64,000 bases of DNA from Pseudomonas frederiksbergensis (GCF_017114915.1 NZ_JAAUOE010000005.1:62001-126000), one strand, 5' to 3'; positions 49,717-58,911 are shown, counted from the stretch's first letter. Numbers and translations: made by a program. Notes: generated from the sequence alone by a model not told the origin.

Positions 49717-50606
49717 TGAGTGCCCATTACCAGATTTTCCACGATACCCATTATCACTATGACAGCCCGGTGTCCCTGGCTCAGCAGCTGGCGCATCTGT
49801 GGCCACGGCCCTGTGCCTGGCAGCGCTGCACCGAGCAACAATTGCAGATCAGTCCCGAGCCGACTTCACGCCGGGATGAGCTGGATGTGTTCGGCAATCC
49901 GCTGACCCGGTTGGCGTTCGAGCGGCCTCACGATGAATTGCTGGTCAATGCTCGGCTCTCCGTCGAAGTGCTGGCCCGGCCGCCGCTGGACTTCAATCAA
50001 TCGCCGGCCTGGGAAAATACCCGCAACGCGCTGACCTATAGCAGTCAGCCACTTTCACCTCAGTTGCTGGAAGCCTGCCGTTACCGGTTCGAATCACCCT
50101 ATGTGCATTTGAAGCGCAGCTTCGTCGAGTTCTCGGAAAGTTGTTTTCCTCCTGGCCAGCCATTGCTGCTGGGTGTTCAGGCATTGATGGAGAAGATTTT
50201 CAGCGAATTCACCTTCGATGCCGAAGCGACCCAGGTGGCGACGCCGCTGGTGGAGGTGTTGGAGAGGCGACGTGGGGTTTGCCAGGACTTTGCGCATCTG
50301 ATGCTGGCGTGCATGCGCTCCCGTGGATTAGCGGCGCGGTACATCAGCGGCTACCTGCTGACCCAGCCACCACCGGGCCAGCCACGGTTGATTGGCGCCG
50401 ATGCGTCGCATGCCTGGGTTTCGGTGTTTTGCCCGGTGCTGGGTTGGGTGGATTTCGACCCGACCAATAATGTGCAACCGGCGCTGGAGCACATTACCCT
50501 GGCCTGGGGCCGGGATTTTTCCGATGTGTCGCCGTTGCGCGGGGTGATTCTGGGCGGTGGCAGTCATGACCCGGAGGTTCGGGTTACCGTGATGCCATTG
50601 GAGTAG
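49716..50606 (+). CDS. Transglutaminase-like protein
   Basis: A 296-residue protein made of the beta-rich transglutaminase N-terminal domain (QIFHDTHYHYDSPVSLAQQL) and a catalytic domain with C189 in RRGVCQDFAHLML, H232 in ASHAWVSVFCP and D248 in VDFDPTNN. Members of this class may act as amidases or proteases rather than cross-linkers. It overlaps the ATP-grasp gene by TGATG and closes the operon. Together the three genes provide two transglutaminase-like hydrolases and two ligase-like enzymes, suggesting the making and trimming of a peptide-like amide. Confidence 0.9.
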   Translation: MSAHYQIFHDTHYHYDSPVSLAQQLAHLWPRPCAWQRCTEQQLQISPEPTSRRDELDVFGNPLTRLAFERPHDELLVNARLSVEVLARPPLDFNQSPAWENTRNALTYSSQPLSPQLLEACRYRFESPYVHLKRSFVEFSESCFPPGQPLLLGVQALMEKIFSEFTFDAEATQVATPLVEVLERRRGVCQDFAHLMLACMRSRGLAARYISGYLLTQPPPGQPRLIGADASHAWVSVFCPVLGWVDFDPTNNVQPALEHITLAWGRDFSDVSPLRGVILGGGSHDPEVRVTVMPLE

Positions 50607-50660
50607 CGCAGATCGAGTGTGGGAACGGGCAGTTTTGAGGGATTTCAGACTGGCCTGCGA

Positions 50661-50685
50661 GGGTCAGCAACAGTGTTGCCGACCC
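50661..50685. repeat. Hairpin between convergent genes
   Basis: GGGTC-A-GCAACA-G-TGTTGC-C-GACCC folds into an almost perfect stem 54 bases after the transglutaminase stop. No T-run follows, so it is at most a weak terminator. Confidence 0.55.
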
Positions 50686-50733
50686 TGGACACAGATCCGG
50701 TGGGCCTGATCAGATCATCGGGCCCTGGGGGTC

Positions 50734-50925
50734 TCAGGCGTCGGGCGCCTGATCTTTCGGTGCTTCAACATCACTTTCTGCGGCCACTTCACCTTCTGCA
50801 TCCGGGTTCAGTGCGGCTGCTTCTTCTTCAGCTGTAGCTTTCTTGCGCTGAAGCTTTTCCTCTTTCTTCTGCTCCTTGGCCAAGTCTCTCTGACGTTTGG
50901 CGAAGGAATAATTAGGTTTAGCCAT
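50734..50925 (-). CDS. Small basic/acidic conserved protein, 63 residues
   Basis: Starts MAKPNYSFAKRQRDLAKEQK, continues with a KKEEKLQRKKA coiled, highly charged helix, and ends in an acidic, alanine-rich tail (EGEVAAESDVEAPKDQAPDA). GAGGA lies 6 bases before the ATG at 50925. Such short proteins with the MAKPNYSFAKR start occur throughout Pseudomonas and related genera; role unknown. The sharp basic-to-acidic change suggests a disordered nucleic-acid-associated protein, which is inference. Confidence 0.85.
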   Translation of the reverse strand: MAKPNYSFAKRQRDLAKEQKKEEKLQRKKATAEEEAAALNPDAEGEVAAESDVEAPKDQAPDA

Positions 50926-50993
50926 GGGCGATCCTCTGGGGTCGAAGGTGAGGTTGAGCGGCGCGTATTCTGCCCTGTATCGGCGTGGAGCCG

Positions 50994-51581
50994 TTAGCCG
51001 GGTTTTTGCTCGGTCCATTTTGGCGGTACCGAGGGTTGCCAGGCGTCCAGTGCGTCGAGCAGGGTTTGCGGCGATTCGCTCATTTGCAGCATGTCACGGT
51101 GCGCTTCACGAACGAAGCCTTCGCCGACGATATGATCGAGAAAAGACGTCAACTGGCTGTAGAAACCGTTCACTTCCAGCAAACCCAGCGGTTTGCCGTG
51201 ATAGCCGAGCTGGCCCCAGGTCCAGACTTCGAACAGCTCTTCCAGCGTGCCCAGGCCGCCAGGCAGGGCGATGAAGGCATCACTGAGTTCGGCCATTCGC
51301 GCCTTGCGCGCATGCATGCCGTCAACCACTTCCAGGCGAGTCAGACCGCTATGGCCGATTTCCTTGTCCTTGAGGCTCTGCGGGATGATCCCGATCACTT
51401 CACCGCCGGCCGCCAGCGCGGCGTCGGCCACGATCCCCATCAACCCGACGGCGCCGCCGCCATAGACCAGAGTCAGCTTGCGCTCGGCCAATGCTCGCCC
51501 CAAGGCGACAGCCGCTTCACGATAAGCCGGATTGGTGCCGGTGCTGGCACCGCAAAATACACAAACGGACGTTAAAGACAT
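50994..51581 (-). CDS. LOG family protein (cytokinin riboside 5'-monophosphate phosphoribohydrolase type)
   Basis: A 195-residue Rossmann-fold enzyme of the TIGR00730 group that releases the base from AMP or related nucleotides. It has the substrate-binding start [38 protein letters not shown] and the family motif PGGLGTLEE that carries the catalytic arginine/glutamate region. The start at 51581 (MSLTSVCVF) is the natural one. It lies next to azurin, as in P. aeruginosa. Whether the native substrate is AMP or a cytokinin nucleotide cannot be decided here. Confidence 0.92.
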   Translation of the reverse strand: MSLTSVCVFCGASTGTNPAYREAAVALGRALAERKLTLVYGGGAVGLMGIVADAALAAGGEVIGIIPQSLKDKEIGHSGLTRLEVVDGMHARKARMAELSDAFIALPGGLGTLEELFEVWTWGQLGYHGKPLGLLEVNGFYSQLTSFLDHIVGEGFVREAHRDMLQMSESPQTLLDALDAWQPSVPPKWTEQKPG

Positions 51582-51641
51582 GCCTTACTCCATGGTCAAT
51601 CAGGACCACAGAGTAAAGGCAGGCTTGCGTCGTTCCAAGGG

Positions 51642-51731
51642 TTAAACCGCGCGTTCAGGTGTTTCGTAAGTGCCACTGGCGCCACAGGCATAGGCGGCCA
51701 GCAAACTGCTCAACAAGCTGTTGAAAGACAT
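51642..51731 (-). CDS. Small ORF, 29 residues
   Basis: The minus strand encodes MSFNSLLSSLLAAYACG followed by ASGTYETPERAV and a stop. GGAG stands nine bases before the ATG. The N-terminal half could be an amphipathic or short membrane-seeking helix. It sits in the gap between the LOG-family gene and azurin, upstream of the LOG gene on the same strand. Small size and lack of a known family keep confidence moderate; the good ribosome site and clean frame are the support. Confidence 0.45.
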   Translation of the reverse strand: MSFNSLLSSLLAAYACGASGTYETPERAV

Positions 51732-51827
51732 GACAGACGCTCCAGGTGAGTAATGATGGCCCTGATGATAGGGCCGTCCCAGACGTCTGGCTGGTAGATT
51801 GTTTCGATGAGTCTCATAGCCCGAAAG

Positions 51828-51837
51828 TTGTATACAA
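51828..51837. promoter_or_regulatory. Palindrome TTGTATACAA upstream of azurin
   Basis: A perfect 10-bp palindrome of the kind bound by GntR-family regulators, 90 bases before the azurin start and 4 bases before the ANR-like site. No such regulator is encoded nearby. Confidence 0.4.
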
Positions 51838-51840
51838 TTT

Positions 51841-51854
51841 TTGATTCAGGTCAT
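51841..51854 (+). promoter_or_regulatory. ANR/FNR-like box of azurin
   Basis: TTGATTCAGGTCAT resembles TTGAT-N4-ATCAA, with a perfect left half and a partly matching right half (GTCAT), 73 bases before the azurin ATG. Azurin of pseudomonads is known to respond to ANR. Confidence 0.5.
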
Positions 51855-51926
51855 AGGAACTTGCGAAGATTTCAGGCAGTCTTCTGTCCACTCGCACGTT
51901 TGTTAACCCTGCCTTGGAGATTCACC

Positions 51927-52373
51927 ATGTTTGCCAAACTTGTTGCGGTATCCCTGCTGACACTGGCCAGCAGCCAATTGATGGCTGCCGAGTGCAAAAC
52001 GACCATCGACTCCACCGATCAGATGTCCTTCAACACCAAGGCCATTGAAATCGACAAAAGCTGCAAGACCTTCACCGTTGAGCTGACCCACTCCGGCAGC
52101 CTGCCGAAAAACGTCATGGGTCATAACCTGGTGATCAGCAAAGAGGCGGACATGCAGCCGATCGCCACCGACGGCCTGTCGGCTGGCATCGACAAGAACT
52201 ACCTGAAAGAAGGCGATACCCGCGTTATCGCTCACACCAAAGTCATCGGCGCGAAGGAAACCGACTCGGTGACGTTCGACGTGTCGAAGCTCAATGCGGC
52301 TGAAAAGTATGGGTTCTTCTGCTCGTTCCCTGGCCACATCTCGATGATGAAAGGTACGGTTACCCTGAAGTAA
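51927..52373 (+). CDS. azu: Azurin
   Basis: Periplasmic blue copper protein that shuttles electrons, for example toward nitrite reductase or cytochrome peroxidase. The 148-residue precursor has a 20-residue signal peptide ([20 protein letters not shown]) before mature AECKTTID, leaving the usual 128 residues. The copper ligands are all present: histidine in MGHNLV, and cysteine, histidine and methionine in [10 protein letters not shown]. The cysteine pair near residues 3 and 26 forms the conserved disulfide. The start at 51927 is fixed by the signal peptide; TTGGAG stands upstream. A strong terminator follows. Confidence 0.97.
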   Translation: MFAKLVAVSLLTLASSQLMAAECKTTIDSTDQMSFNTKAIEIDKSCKTFTVELTHSGSLPKNVMGHNLVISKEADMQPIATDGLSAGIDKNYLKEGDTRVIAHTKVIGAKETDSVTFDVSKLNAAEKYGFFCSFPGHISMMKGTVTLK

Positions 52374-52388
52374 TCGAATCAAACGCAT

Positions 52389-52419
52389 AAAAAAAGCGTC
52401 CACTCGGGACGCTTTTTTT
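52389..52419 (+). terminator. Rho-independent terminator of azurin
   Basis: GCGTCC-ACTCG-GGACGC flanked by seven As and seven Ts, so it can also stop nadE transcription on the minus strand. Confidence 0.92.
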
Positions 52420-52444
52420 GTGCTCGTTTCTACAGAGGGCAGAA

Positions 52445-53272
52445 TCAAGGAGCAAACGGCATCACCCGCTTGTGATGGGTCTTCTTGTACGTCTCACAGA
52501 TGATCCTGAACGCTTCCTCCCGCACCGGCTCACCATGCAAAAATGCATCGATCTCGGCATAGGTCACGCCATGGGACGCTTCGTCCGGTTTGCCCGGCGA
52601 CAGGTCTTCGAGGTCGGCGGTCGGGATTTTTTCCACCAGCGACTCCGGCGCGCCGAAGCTGCGGGCAATCGCCCGGACCTGATTTTTCACCAGGCCGCTC
52701 AGCGGTGCGAGGTCGCAGGCACCGTCACCGAACTTGGTGAAGAAGCCCATCACCGCTTCCGCTGCATGGTCGGTGCCGATCACCAGGCCATGAGCCGCGC
52801 CAGCGATGGTGTATTGCGCGACCATGCGCATCCGCGCCTTGGTGTTGCCCAATACGAAATCCACCGAGACCGCCTGCTTGCCTTCGAAGGCTGCCACTTC
52901 ACTGGCCAGGGATTTGACTGCCGGGCCGATGTTCACCGTGTGGCGTTCGTCCGGGGCGATGAAATCCACCGAGGCCTGGGCGTCGTGTTCATCGAACTGC
53001 GTTTGGTACGGCAGGCGCACGGCGATGAACTTGTAGCTGTCGTCACCGGTGCGCTCGCGCAGTTCACGGATGGCGCGCTGGGCCAGCAGGCCGGCGGTGA
53101 GGGAGTCGACGCCGCCGCTGATGCCGAGCACCAGGGTCTTGAGCCCGGCATTGACCAGGCAGTCCTGAATGAAGGTGATCCGCCGGGCGACTTCAGCCTC
53201 GAGGGCGAGTTGATCCGCGAAGGGCGGTTGGACCTTGAGCTGTTCGGCAATCTCACGCTGTACGGCTTGCAT
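52445..53272 (-). CDS. nadE: NH3-dependent NAD+ synthetase
   Basis: Amidates nicotinate adenine dinucleotide to NAD+ with ATP and ammonia. The 275-residue product has the N-type ATP pyrophosphatase loop SGGVDS (52-57), [20 protein letters not shown] and the C-terminal [20 protein letters not shown]. There is no glutaminase domain, so it uses ammonia directly. The start at 53272 ([10 protein letters not shown]) lies 4 bases after the pncB stop, with GGAG inside the pncB end. Forms an operon with pncB. Confidence 0.95.
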   Translation of the reverse strand: MQAVQREIAEQLKVQPPFADQLALEAEVARRITFIQDCLVNAGLKTLVLGISGGVDSLTAGLLAQRAIRELRERTGDDSYKFIAVRLPYQTQFDEHDAQASVDFIAPDERHTVNIGPAVKSLASEVAAFEGKQAVSVDFVLGNTKARMRMVAQYTIAGAAHGLVIGTDHAAEAVMGFFTKFGDGACDLAPLSGLVKNQVRAIARSFGAPESLVEKIPTADLEDLSPGKPDEASHGVTYAEIDAFLHGEPVREEAFRIICETYKKTHHKRVMPFAP

Positions 53273-53276
53273 GAAT

Positions 53277-54512
53277 TCACTCCTTGCTAGATGGGCCAGC
53301 TGTGCTGGAAAGGGCGGCAGGTACTTGGAAAACATGTCGCAAATAAGCGACGAAATTCGGGTCTTTGCAGTGAGTCTTGCCAGGCTCATCAGAAATTTTG
53401 GCCACCGGTTGGCCGTTGCATGCCGTCATTTTAAGCACGATGCTCATCGGTTCGACACCCGGAATATCGCACGTCAGGTTAGTGCCGATGCCGAAGCTGA
53501 CATTGATCCGACCGCGCAATGCCCGAAAAATCTCCAGAGACTTGGGCAGCGTCAGGCTGTCGGAAAACACCAGGGTTTTGCTCATCGGGTCGATGCCCAG
53601 CTTATGGTAGTGGGCGATGGCTTTTTCTGCCCAGAGCACCGGGTCACCGGAATCGTGGCGCAAGCCGTCGAAGAGCTTGGCAAAAAACAGATCGAAATCG
53701 CCGAGGAAGGCATCGAAGGTGATGCAGTCGGTCAGGGCAATCCCCAGCAGGCCACGGTACTCGCGGACCCAACAGTCGAGGGCGGCTATCTGGCTGTCGA
53801 TCAGCCGTGGCCCGAGCTGCTGGTGAGCCATGATCCATTCGTGGGCCATGGTGCCCAGCGGTTTCATGTCCAGCTCCCGGGACAGGTGCACGTTGCTGGT
53901 GCCGACGAAACGACCGGGGAAGTCATGCTTGAGCACGTTCACCACTTCTTCCTGGACACGGAACGAGAAGCGACGGCGAGTGCCGAAATCGGCTACCTGC
54001 AACTCGGACAATTCGTCCGCGCTGGCGTTGGCGGCCAGCCAGTCGAACTTGCGATAGAGTTGTTCGCGAGCCTGTTCCAGGACGATTTCCCGGTAGCGAT
54101 AGCGATTGCGCACTTCACTGACCAGGGCCAGCAGTGGCACTTCGAACAGGATCACGTGCAGCCACGGCCCGCGCAGGCGGATGAACAACTCGCCATTCTC
54201 AATGCCGGTGTGGATATAACGCAGGTTGAAGCGGAACAGCCCGAGAAAGCGCAGGAAATCCGGTTTCAGGAAACTGATGCGCTCCAGAAAGCTCAACTGA
54301 TCGGCACTCAGGCTCAACTCGGCCAGGCGCTCGATCTGGAACCGGATCTCCGCCAGGTACGGGCGCAGATCCTCACTGTTACGGCAACGAAACTCCCATT
54401 CGACTTCCACGTTAGGGTAGTTGTGCAGCACCGCCTGCATCATCGTCAGTTTGTAGAAGTCGGTGTCGAGCAGGTTCTGCACGATGCGATCGGCAAACAC
54501 GCTCTCGCTCAT
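53277..54512 (-). CDS. pncB: Nicotinate phosphoribosyltransferase
   Basis: Converts nicotinate and PRPP to nicotinate mononucleotide, the entry of the Preiss-Handler route that nadE finishes. The 411-residue protein shows [56 protein letters not shown] and [18 protein letters not shown] precedes the ATG at 54512. The 3' part is followed directly by nadE. Neighbours azurin and the LOG gene keep the Pseudomonas order. Confidence 0.95.
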   Translation of the reverse strand: MSESVFADRIVQNLLDTDFYKLTMMQAVLHNYPNVEVEWEFRCRNSEDLRPYLAEIRFQIERLAELSLSADQLSFLERISFLKPDFLRFLGLFRFNLRYIHTGIENGELFIRLRGPWLHVILFEVPLLALVSEVRNRYRYREIVLEQAREQLYRKFDWLAANASADELSELQVADFGTRRRFSFRVQEEVVNVLKHDFPGRFVGTSNVHLSRELDMKPLGTMAHEWIMAHQQLGPRLIDSQIAALDCWVREYRGLLGIALTDCITFDAFLGDFDLFFAKLFDGLRHDSGDPVLWAEKAIAHYHKLGIDPMSKTLVFSDSLTLPKSLEIFRALRGRINVSFGIGTNLTCDIPGVEPMSIVLKMTACNGQPVAKISDEPGKTHCKDPNFVAYLRHVFQVPAALSSTAGPSSKE

Positions 54513-54649
54513 AACGGGGTTCTCCAGGCTGGCCGTGGCAGCGACGTTGCAGCTGTTTCCAATGAATGGGGCTAGTGGCGCATATCAGTGGTGAGGATTG
54601 CCAGCGATTTTTTGGATCGCAGCCGATCCGTGTGGGAGCGAGGGCAATG

Positions 54650-55561
54650 CTAAATTTGCGGTGTGCCCGGGCTACCAATCTGCTCCAGCATCCACTTCAC
54701 AAAATTCCGCACCTTGGGCACTTCCGCAGAATGCTCCGGATACGCCAGGTAATAGGCGTCGGTGCTGGGCATAGCATGCTGCCAGGGAATGATCAGTTTG
54801 CCGTCAGCCAATTCCTCTTCCACCAGAAATTTCGGCAGCAGCGCCACGCCGCAGCCGACCTGGGCGGCGCGGATGCACATATAGAATGTTTCGAAACGCG
54901 GGCCGTGGTAGCTGTGTTCGGTGTGGTAGCCCTGGCTGTCGAACCAGTCATGCCAAGCCTGGGGGCGGGAGGCGTTTTGCAGCAGGACCAGGTCAGTGAG
55001 CTGCGTAGGATCGGTGAACGGCGTGTCCGGCAAGCTTCCCGGCGCACACACAGGAACAAGCTCCTCGCCAAACAGTTTCAGGCATTCGGTGCCGGGCCGT
55101 GAGCCCTGGCCGAAGTAGAACGCCAGGTCGCTGCGACCTTGCAACAGGTCGTCGGCTTCCTGTTCGCTGCACAGGTCCAGATGGATCGAGGGATGGCGCA
55201 GGCGCCAGCCTTTCAAGCGTGGCACCAGCCAGCGTGCACCAAAGGTCGGCGGGGTCGAGACACGCAAGACTTCGGTGTCACCGCCATAGGAGCGCAGGTA
55301 GTGGGTCGACATTTCGACTTGGGTGAGGATTTTTCGCACCTCCACCAAATACAAATCGCCGGCGGGGGTCATTTGCAGGCGTCGACGCACCCGGCGGAAT
55401 AGCAGGTGCTGCAACAACTCTTCGAGTTGCGCGACCTGTTTGCTCACGGCGCTCTGGGTCAGGTTCAGCTCTTCGGCGGCACGGGTGAAGCTCAGATGCC
55501 GGGTCACGGCTTCGAAACACTGCAGCGCAGTGATCGACGGCAGATAGCGTTTATTCAGCAT
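54650..55561 (-). CDS. LysR-type transcriptional regulator (divergent to amaBA)
   Basis: A 303-residue regulator with the winged-helix N-terminus (LPSITALQCFEAVTRHLSFT, AAEELNLTQSAVSKQVAQLE) and a type 2 periplasmic-binding-like effector domain of the GcvA-like subgroup. It is divergent from amaB with a 187-base gap, the classic position for a LysR activator of the adjacent pathway; the same trio is known in P. putida lysine catabolism. The start at 55561 (MLNKRYLPS) has AGGAG-like bases upstream. Binding sites were not clear: AAACG and CGTTT flank an AT-rich centre near 55626-55660. Confidence 0.9.
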   Translation of the reverse strand: MLNKRYLPSITALQCFEAVTRHLSFTRAAEELNLTQSAVSKQVAQLEELLQHLLFRRVRRRLQMTPAGDLYLVEVRKILTQVEMSTHYLRSYGGDTEVLRVSTPPTFGARWLVPRLKGWRLRHPSIHLDLCSEQEADDLLQGRSDLAFYFGQGSRPGTECLKLFGEELVPVCAPGSLPDTPFTDPTQLTDLVLLQNASRPQAWHDWFDSQGYHTEHSYHGPRFETFYMCIRAAQVGCGVALLPKFLVEEELADGKLIIPWQHAMPSTDAYYLAYPEHSAEVPKVRNFVKWMLEQIGSPGTPQI

Positions 55562-55748
55562 CGGTTCTCCTTGTTCTTGTCGCTCTGTCAGCACTTTACG
55601 TTGCCGGCAGATTCACAGCATGAATAAACGGAATGATATCTCGCTTAATCGTCGTTTGTTGGAGAACCTCGGGAGCGCTAAAACTACAGGTCTGATCAGC
55701 CGAATCAATCCGGCTGCACGTTTCTGCTTTCTGCTCGAGGAGTGACCC

Positions 55749-57239
55749 ATGGTTGCCGCATTGCTTGATCGTCTTGGTGTAAACCCGGCCCTGTACCAGA
55801 ACGGCAAAGTGCCGGTGCATTCGCCCATCGACGGTAGCCGGATTGCCGCCGTGAACTGGGAAGGTGCCGCTGAAGTCGAGCAGCACATCAGTCGCGCAGA
55901 TCATGCGTTCGAGTTGTGGCGCAAGGTCCCGGCACCGCGCCGTGGCGAACTGGTGCGCCAATTGGGCGACATCCTGCGCGAGTACAAGGCCGATCTCGGT
56001 GAGCTGGTGTCCTGGGAAGCCGGCAAGATTACTCAGGAAGGCCTGGGTGAAGTTCAGGAAATGATCGACATCTGCGACTTCGCGGTCGGCCTGTCCCGTC
56101 AGCTGTACGGTTTGACCATCGCGTCCGAGCGTCCGGGCCACCACATGCGCGAAACCTGGCACCCGCTGGGCATCGTTGGCGTGATCAGCGCGTTCAACTT
56201 TCCGGTCGCCGTCTGGGCCTGGAACGCGACGCTGGCGCTGGTCTGCGGTAACCCGGTGATCTGGAAACCGTCGGAGAAAACCCCACTGACCGCACTGGCT
56301 TGCCAGGCGCTGTTCGACCGCGTCCTGAAGAACTTCAGCGACGCCCCACCGCACCTGAGTCAAGTGATCATCGGTGGTCGCGATGCCGGTGAGGCCCTGG
56401 TCGATGACCCGCGTGTCGCGCTGGTCAGCGCCACCGGCAGCACCCGCATGGGTCGTGAAGTGGCGCCGAAAATCGCCGCACGTTTCGCCCGCAGCATTCT
56501 GGAACTGGGCGGTAACAACGCGATGATCCTCGGCCCAAGCGCCGATCTGGACATGGCTGTGCGGGCGATTCTGTTCAGCGCCGTCGGCACTGCCGGTCAG
56601 CGTTGCACCACCTTGCGTCGTCTGATCGCTCACGAATCGGTGAAAGAAGAAATCGTCACCCGCCTGAAAGCCGCTTACTCCAAGGTGCGCATCGGCCATC
56701 CACTGGAAGGCAATCTGGTTGGGCCGCTGATCGATAAACACAGCTTCGACAACATGCAGGACGCGCTGGAGCAGGCCTTGAGCGAAGGCGGCCGGGTGTT
56801 CGGTGGTCAGCGTCAGCTGGAAGACAAATTCCCCAACGCGTACTACGTTTCGCCAGCCATCGTCGAAATGCCGGAGCAGAGCGATGTGGTGCGCAGCGAA
56901 ACCTTCGCGCCGATTCTGTACGTGATCGGTTACAGCGATTTCGAAGAGGCGTTGCGCCTGAACAACGCCGTGCCCCAAGGCCTGTCGTCGTGCATCTTCA
57001 CCACCGACGTGCGTGAAGCCGAGCGATTCATGTCGGCAGTGGGCAGCGATTGCGGCATCGCCAACGTCAACATCGGCCCGAGCGGCGCGGAAATCGGCGG
57101 TGCGTTTGGCGGCGAGAAGGAGACGGGTGGTGGCCGTGAATCCGGTTCGGATGCATGGCGCGGGTACATGCGCCGTCAGACCAATACCGTGAACTATTCG
57201 CTGGAGTTGCCGTTGGCTCAAGGGATTACGTTCGACTGA
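55749..57239 (+). CDS. amaB: L-2-aminoadipate-6-semialdehyde (piperideine-6-carboxylate) dehydrogenase
   Basis: Oxidises aminoadipate semialdehyde, in equilibrium with piperideine-6-carboxylate, to 2-aminoadipate in D-lysine/pipecolate breakdown. The 496-residue product is an antiquitin-type (ALDH7) aldehyde dehydrogenase with general base E252 in ILELGGNNA and nucleophile C286 in GTAGQRCTTLRR, and with FNFPVAVWAWNATLALVCGN and WKPSEKTPL. GAGGAG lies nine bases before the ATG. Its partner gene amaA follows after a repeat-filled gap and a LysR gene is divergent, which makes the assignment strong. Confidence 0.9.
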   Translation: MVAALLDRLGVNPALYQNGKVPVHSPIDGSRIAAVNWEGAAEVEQHISRADHAFELWRKVPAPRRGELVRQLGDILREYKADLGELVSWEAGKITQEGLGEVQEMIDICDFAVGLSRQLYGLTIASERPGHHMRETWHPLGIVGVISAFNFPVAVWAWNATLALVCGNPVIWKPSEKTPLTALACQALFDRVLKNFSDAPPHLSQVIIGGRDAGEALVDDPRVALVSATGSTRMGREVAPKIAARFARSILELGGNNAMILGPSADLDMAVRAILFSAVGTAGQRCTTLRRLIAHESVKEEIVTRLKAAYSKVRIGHPLEGNLVGPLIDKHSFDNMQDALEQALSEGGRVFGGQRQLEDKFPNAYYVSPAIVEMPEQSDVVRSETFAPILYVIGYSDFEEALRLNNAVPQGLSSCIFTTDVREAERFMSAVGSDCGIANVNIGPSGAEIGGAFGGEKETGGGRESGSDAWRGYMRRQTNTVNYSLELPLAQGITFD

Positions 57240-57269
57240 TGGGGGCGCCTCAAAAGATCGCAGCCTGTT

Positions 57270-57375
57270 GATCGTTCCCACGCTCTGCGTGGGAATGCCT
57301 CTATGGACGCTCTGCGTCCGCTTGTGGGACGCGGAGCGTCCCGGCTGCATTCCCACGCAGAGCGTGGGAACGATC
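57270..57375. repeat. Compound palindromic repeat between amaB and amaA
   Basis: Two exactly inverse 29-base arms (57270-57298 and 57347-57375) enclose two smaller palindromes, GGACGC-TCT-GCGTCC (57305-57319) and GGGACGC-GGA-GCGTCCC (57326-57342). Each outer arm is itself a palindrome (TTCCCACGC / GCGTGGGAA). This is a dispersed repeat family of P. fluorescens-type genomes. The mRNA would fold into stacked hairpins between two cotranscribed genes. Confidence 0.92.
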
Positions 57376-57408
57376 GGGCTGGTTAGGTTTCATTTTCGGA
57401 GTCTGGCA

Positions 57409-58692
57409 ATGCCGTTACGCGAAGAGTGTCTGTGGGAAAAACTGACGCCGCAAAGGCCTGACAATACGGCGCTGAAGGGCGAGGTGACGGTGGATGTCTG
57501 CGTCATCGGTGCCGGTTTCACCGGGCTGTCGGCGGCGGTGCATCTGCTGGAGCAAGGCAAAAGTGTCTGCGTGCTGGAAGCGCATCGCGCCGGGCATGGC
57601 GGTTCGGGGCGTAATGTCGGGCTGGTCAACGCCGGGATGTGGATCCCTCCAGACGAAATCGAAGCCGGGTTTGGCGAGGCGGTCGGCAGTCAGCTCAACC
57701 GCATGTTGGGAGCGGCGCCGTCGCTGGTATTCAGCCTGGTCGACAAATACAACATCGATTGCCAGTTACGCCGTGAAGGCACGCTGCACATGGCGCACAA
57801 CGCCCGTGGCGAAGCGGATCTGCGCAGTCGCGAAGCACAATGGAAACGTCGCGGAGCACCGGTGGAATTGCTGACCGGGGGCGCCTGCGAACAAGCCACG
57901 GGCACCAAAAAGATCGCAGCAGCGTTACTCGATCGACGTGCCGGCACGATCAACCCGATGGCCTACATCACGGGGCTGGCCAATGCGGCCATCGGCCTGG
58001 GCGGTCAGTTGTTCGATCATTCCCCGGTGACCCGACTCGAACGTCAGGGCCAGCGCTGGTCGGTGCAGACTGCCCAGGGTTCGGTGCTGGCCGAGCAGGT
58101 GGTGATCGCGTCCAATGCCTACACCGAAGGCGACTGGACAGAGCTGCGGCGCAATTTCTTCCCCGGTTATTACTATCAAGTGGCCTCGGTGCCGCTGACC
58201 GAAGATGCTGCACAGCAGATCCTGCCCGGTGGCCAGGGTTCCTGGGACACCCGGCAGGTGCTCAGCAGTATTCGTCGCGATGCCGAAGGACGATTGCTGC
58301 TCGGCAGCCTCGGCAATGGCAATCAGAAGCCGATCTGGTTCCTTAAAGCCTGGGCCGACCGGGTGCAGCAACATTATTTCCCCTACCTCAAACCGGTGGA
58401 ATGGGAGTGCACCTGGACCGGTTGCATTGCCTTTACCCCTGATCATTTGATGCGCCTGTTCGAGCCGGCGCCGGGTCTGGTGGCTGTCACCGGTTACAAC
58501 GGACGCGGCGTGACCACCGGCACAGTGGTCGGCAAAGCCTTTGCCGATTACTTGTGTAACGGAAATCCTCAAGCCCTGCCGATTCCCTTCGCACCCATGC
58601 AGCCATTGGCGGGCGTGGGGCTGCGAAGCTGCCTGTATGAGGCCGGATTTTCGCTGTATCACGCGGGCCAGTGCCTGCGGATCGTGATCTGA
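57409..58692 (+). CDS. amaA: L-pipecolate oxidase (FAD-dependent)
   Basis: A DAO-type flavoprotein that oxidises L-pipecolate to piperideine-6-carboxylate, the substrate of AmaB. The 427-residue protein has the FAD dinucleotide fold VCVIGAGFTGLSAA (24-37) with E at the end of the second strand (VCVLEAHRAGHGGSGRNVG), and the C-terminal GYNGRGVTTGTVVG. It starts MPLREECLWEKL; GGAG lies 8 bases upstream. The frame runs upstream through the repeat, but that part is repeat sequence. Substrate is assigned by linkage to amaB and by similarity to the P. putida locus. Confidence 0.88.
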   Translation: MPLREECLWEKLTPQRPDNTALKGEVTVDVCVIGAGFTGLSAAVHLLEQGKSVCVLEAHRAGHGGSGRNVGLVNAGMWIPPDEIEAGFGEAVGSQLNRMLGAAPSLVFSLVDKYNIDCQLRREGTLHMAHNARGEADLRSREAQWKRRGAPVELLTGGACEQATGTKKIAAALLDRRAGTINPMAYITGLANAAIGLGGQLFDHSPVTRLERQGQRWSVQTAQGSVLAEQVVIASNAYTEGDWTELRRNFFPGYYYQVASVPLTEDAAQQILPGGQGSWDTRQVLSSIRRDAEGRLLLGSLGNGNQKPIWFLKAWADRVQQHYFPYLKPVEWECTWTGCIAFTPDHLMRLFEPAPGLVAVTGYNGRGVTTGTVVGKAFADYLCNGNPQALPIPFAPMQPLAGVGLRSCLYEAGFSLYHAGQCLRIVI

Positions 58693-58812
58693 TTGTTGAA
58701 ATATGTTGCTGGAAGCAGCGCTTTTCAGCGAAGCGGCTAGCCTGTAATGGTGCGGGTTGTAGCAGTTGCGCACCAGCAGTGTGCAGTTCGGTGACGCGGG
58801 CTGTTACAGGTA

Positions 58813-58911
58813 GGTTGCACATCGTTTGGCGATGCGGTTGCAATGATGGCGCGTATGGGTTGCGCCTTGTTAAATAAATGGTTTCACCTCTGGCGGTTTA
58901 GACGGTTGCAC
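58813..58911 (+). promoter_or_regulatory. Array of five phased GGTTGCAC direct repeats
   Basis: Copies are GGTTGCAC (58813), GGTTGCAA (58836), GGTTGCGC (58858), GGTTTCAC (58880) and GGTTGCAC (58904), at intervals of 23, 22, 22 and 24 bases, about two helical turns each. They lie on one DNA face 81-172 bases upstream of the sigma-54 -24 element, the usual place for activator sites. The regulator is unknown. Confidence 0.65.

Noticed and set aside
57268..57408. N-terminal extension of amaA through the palindromic repeat
   Set aside because: The extra residues are translated repeat; the internal ATG at 57409 has a good ribosome site and fits family length.
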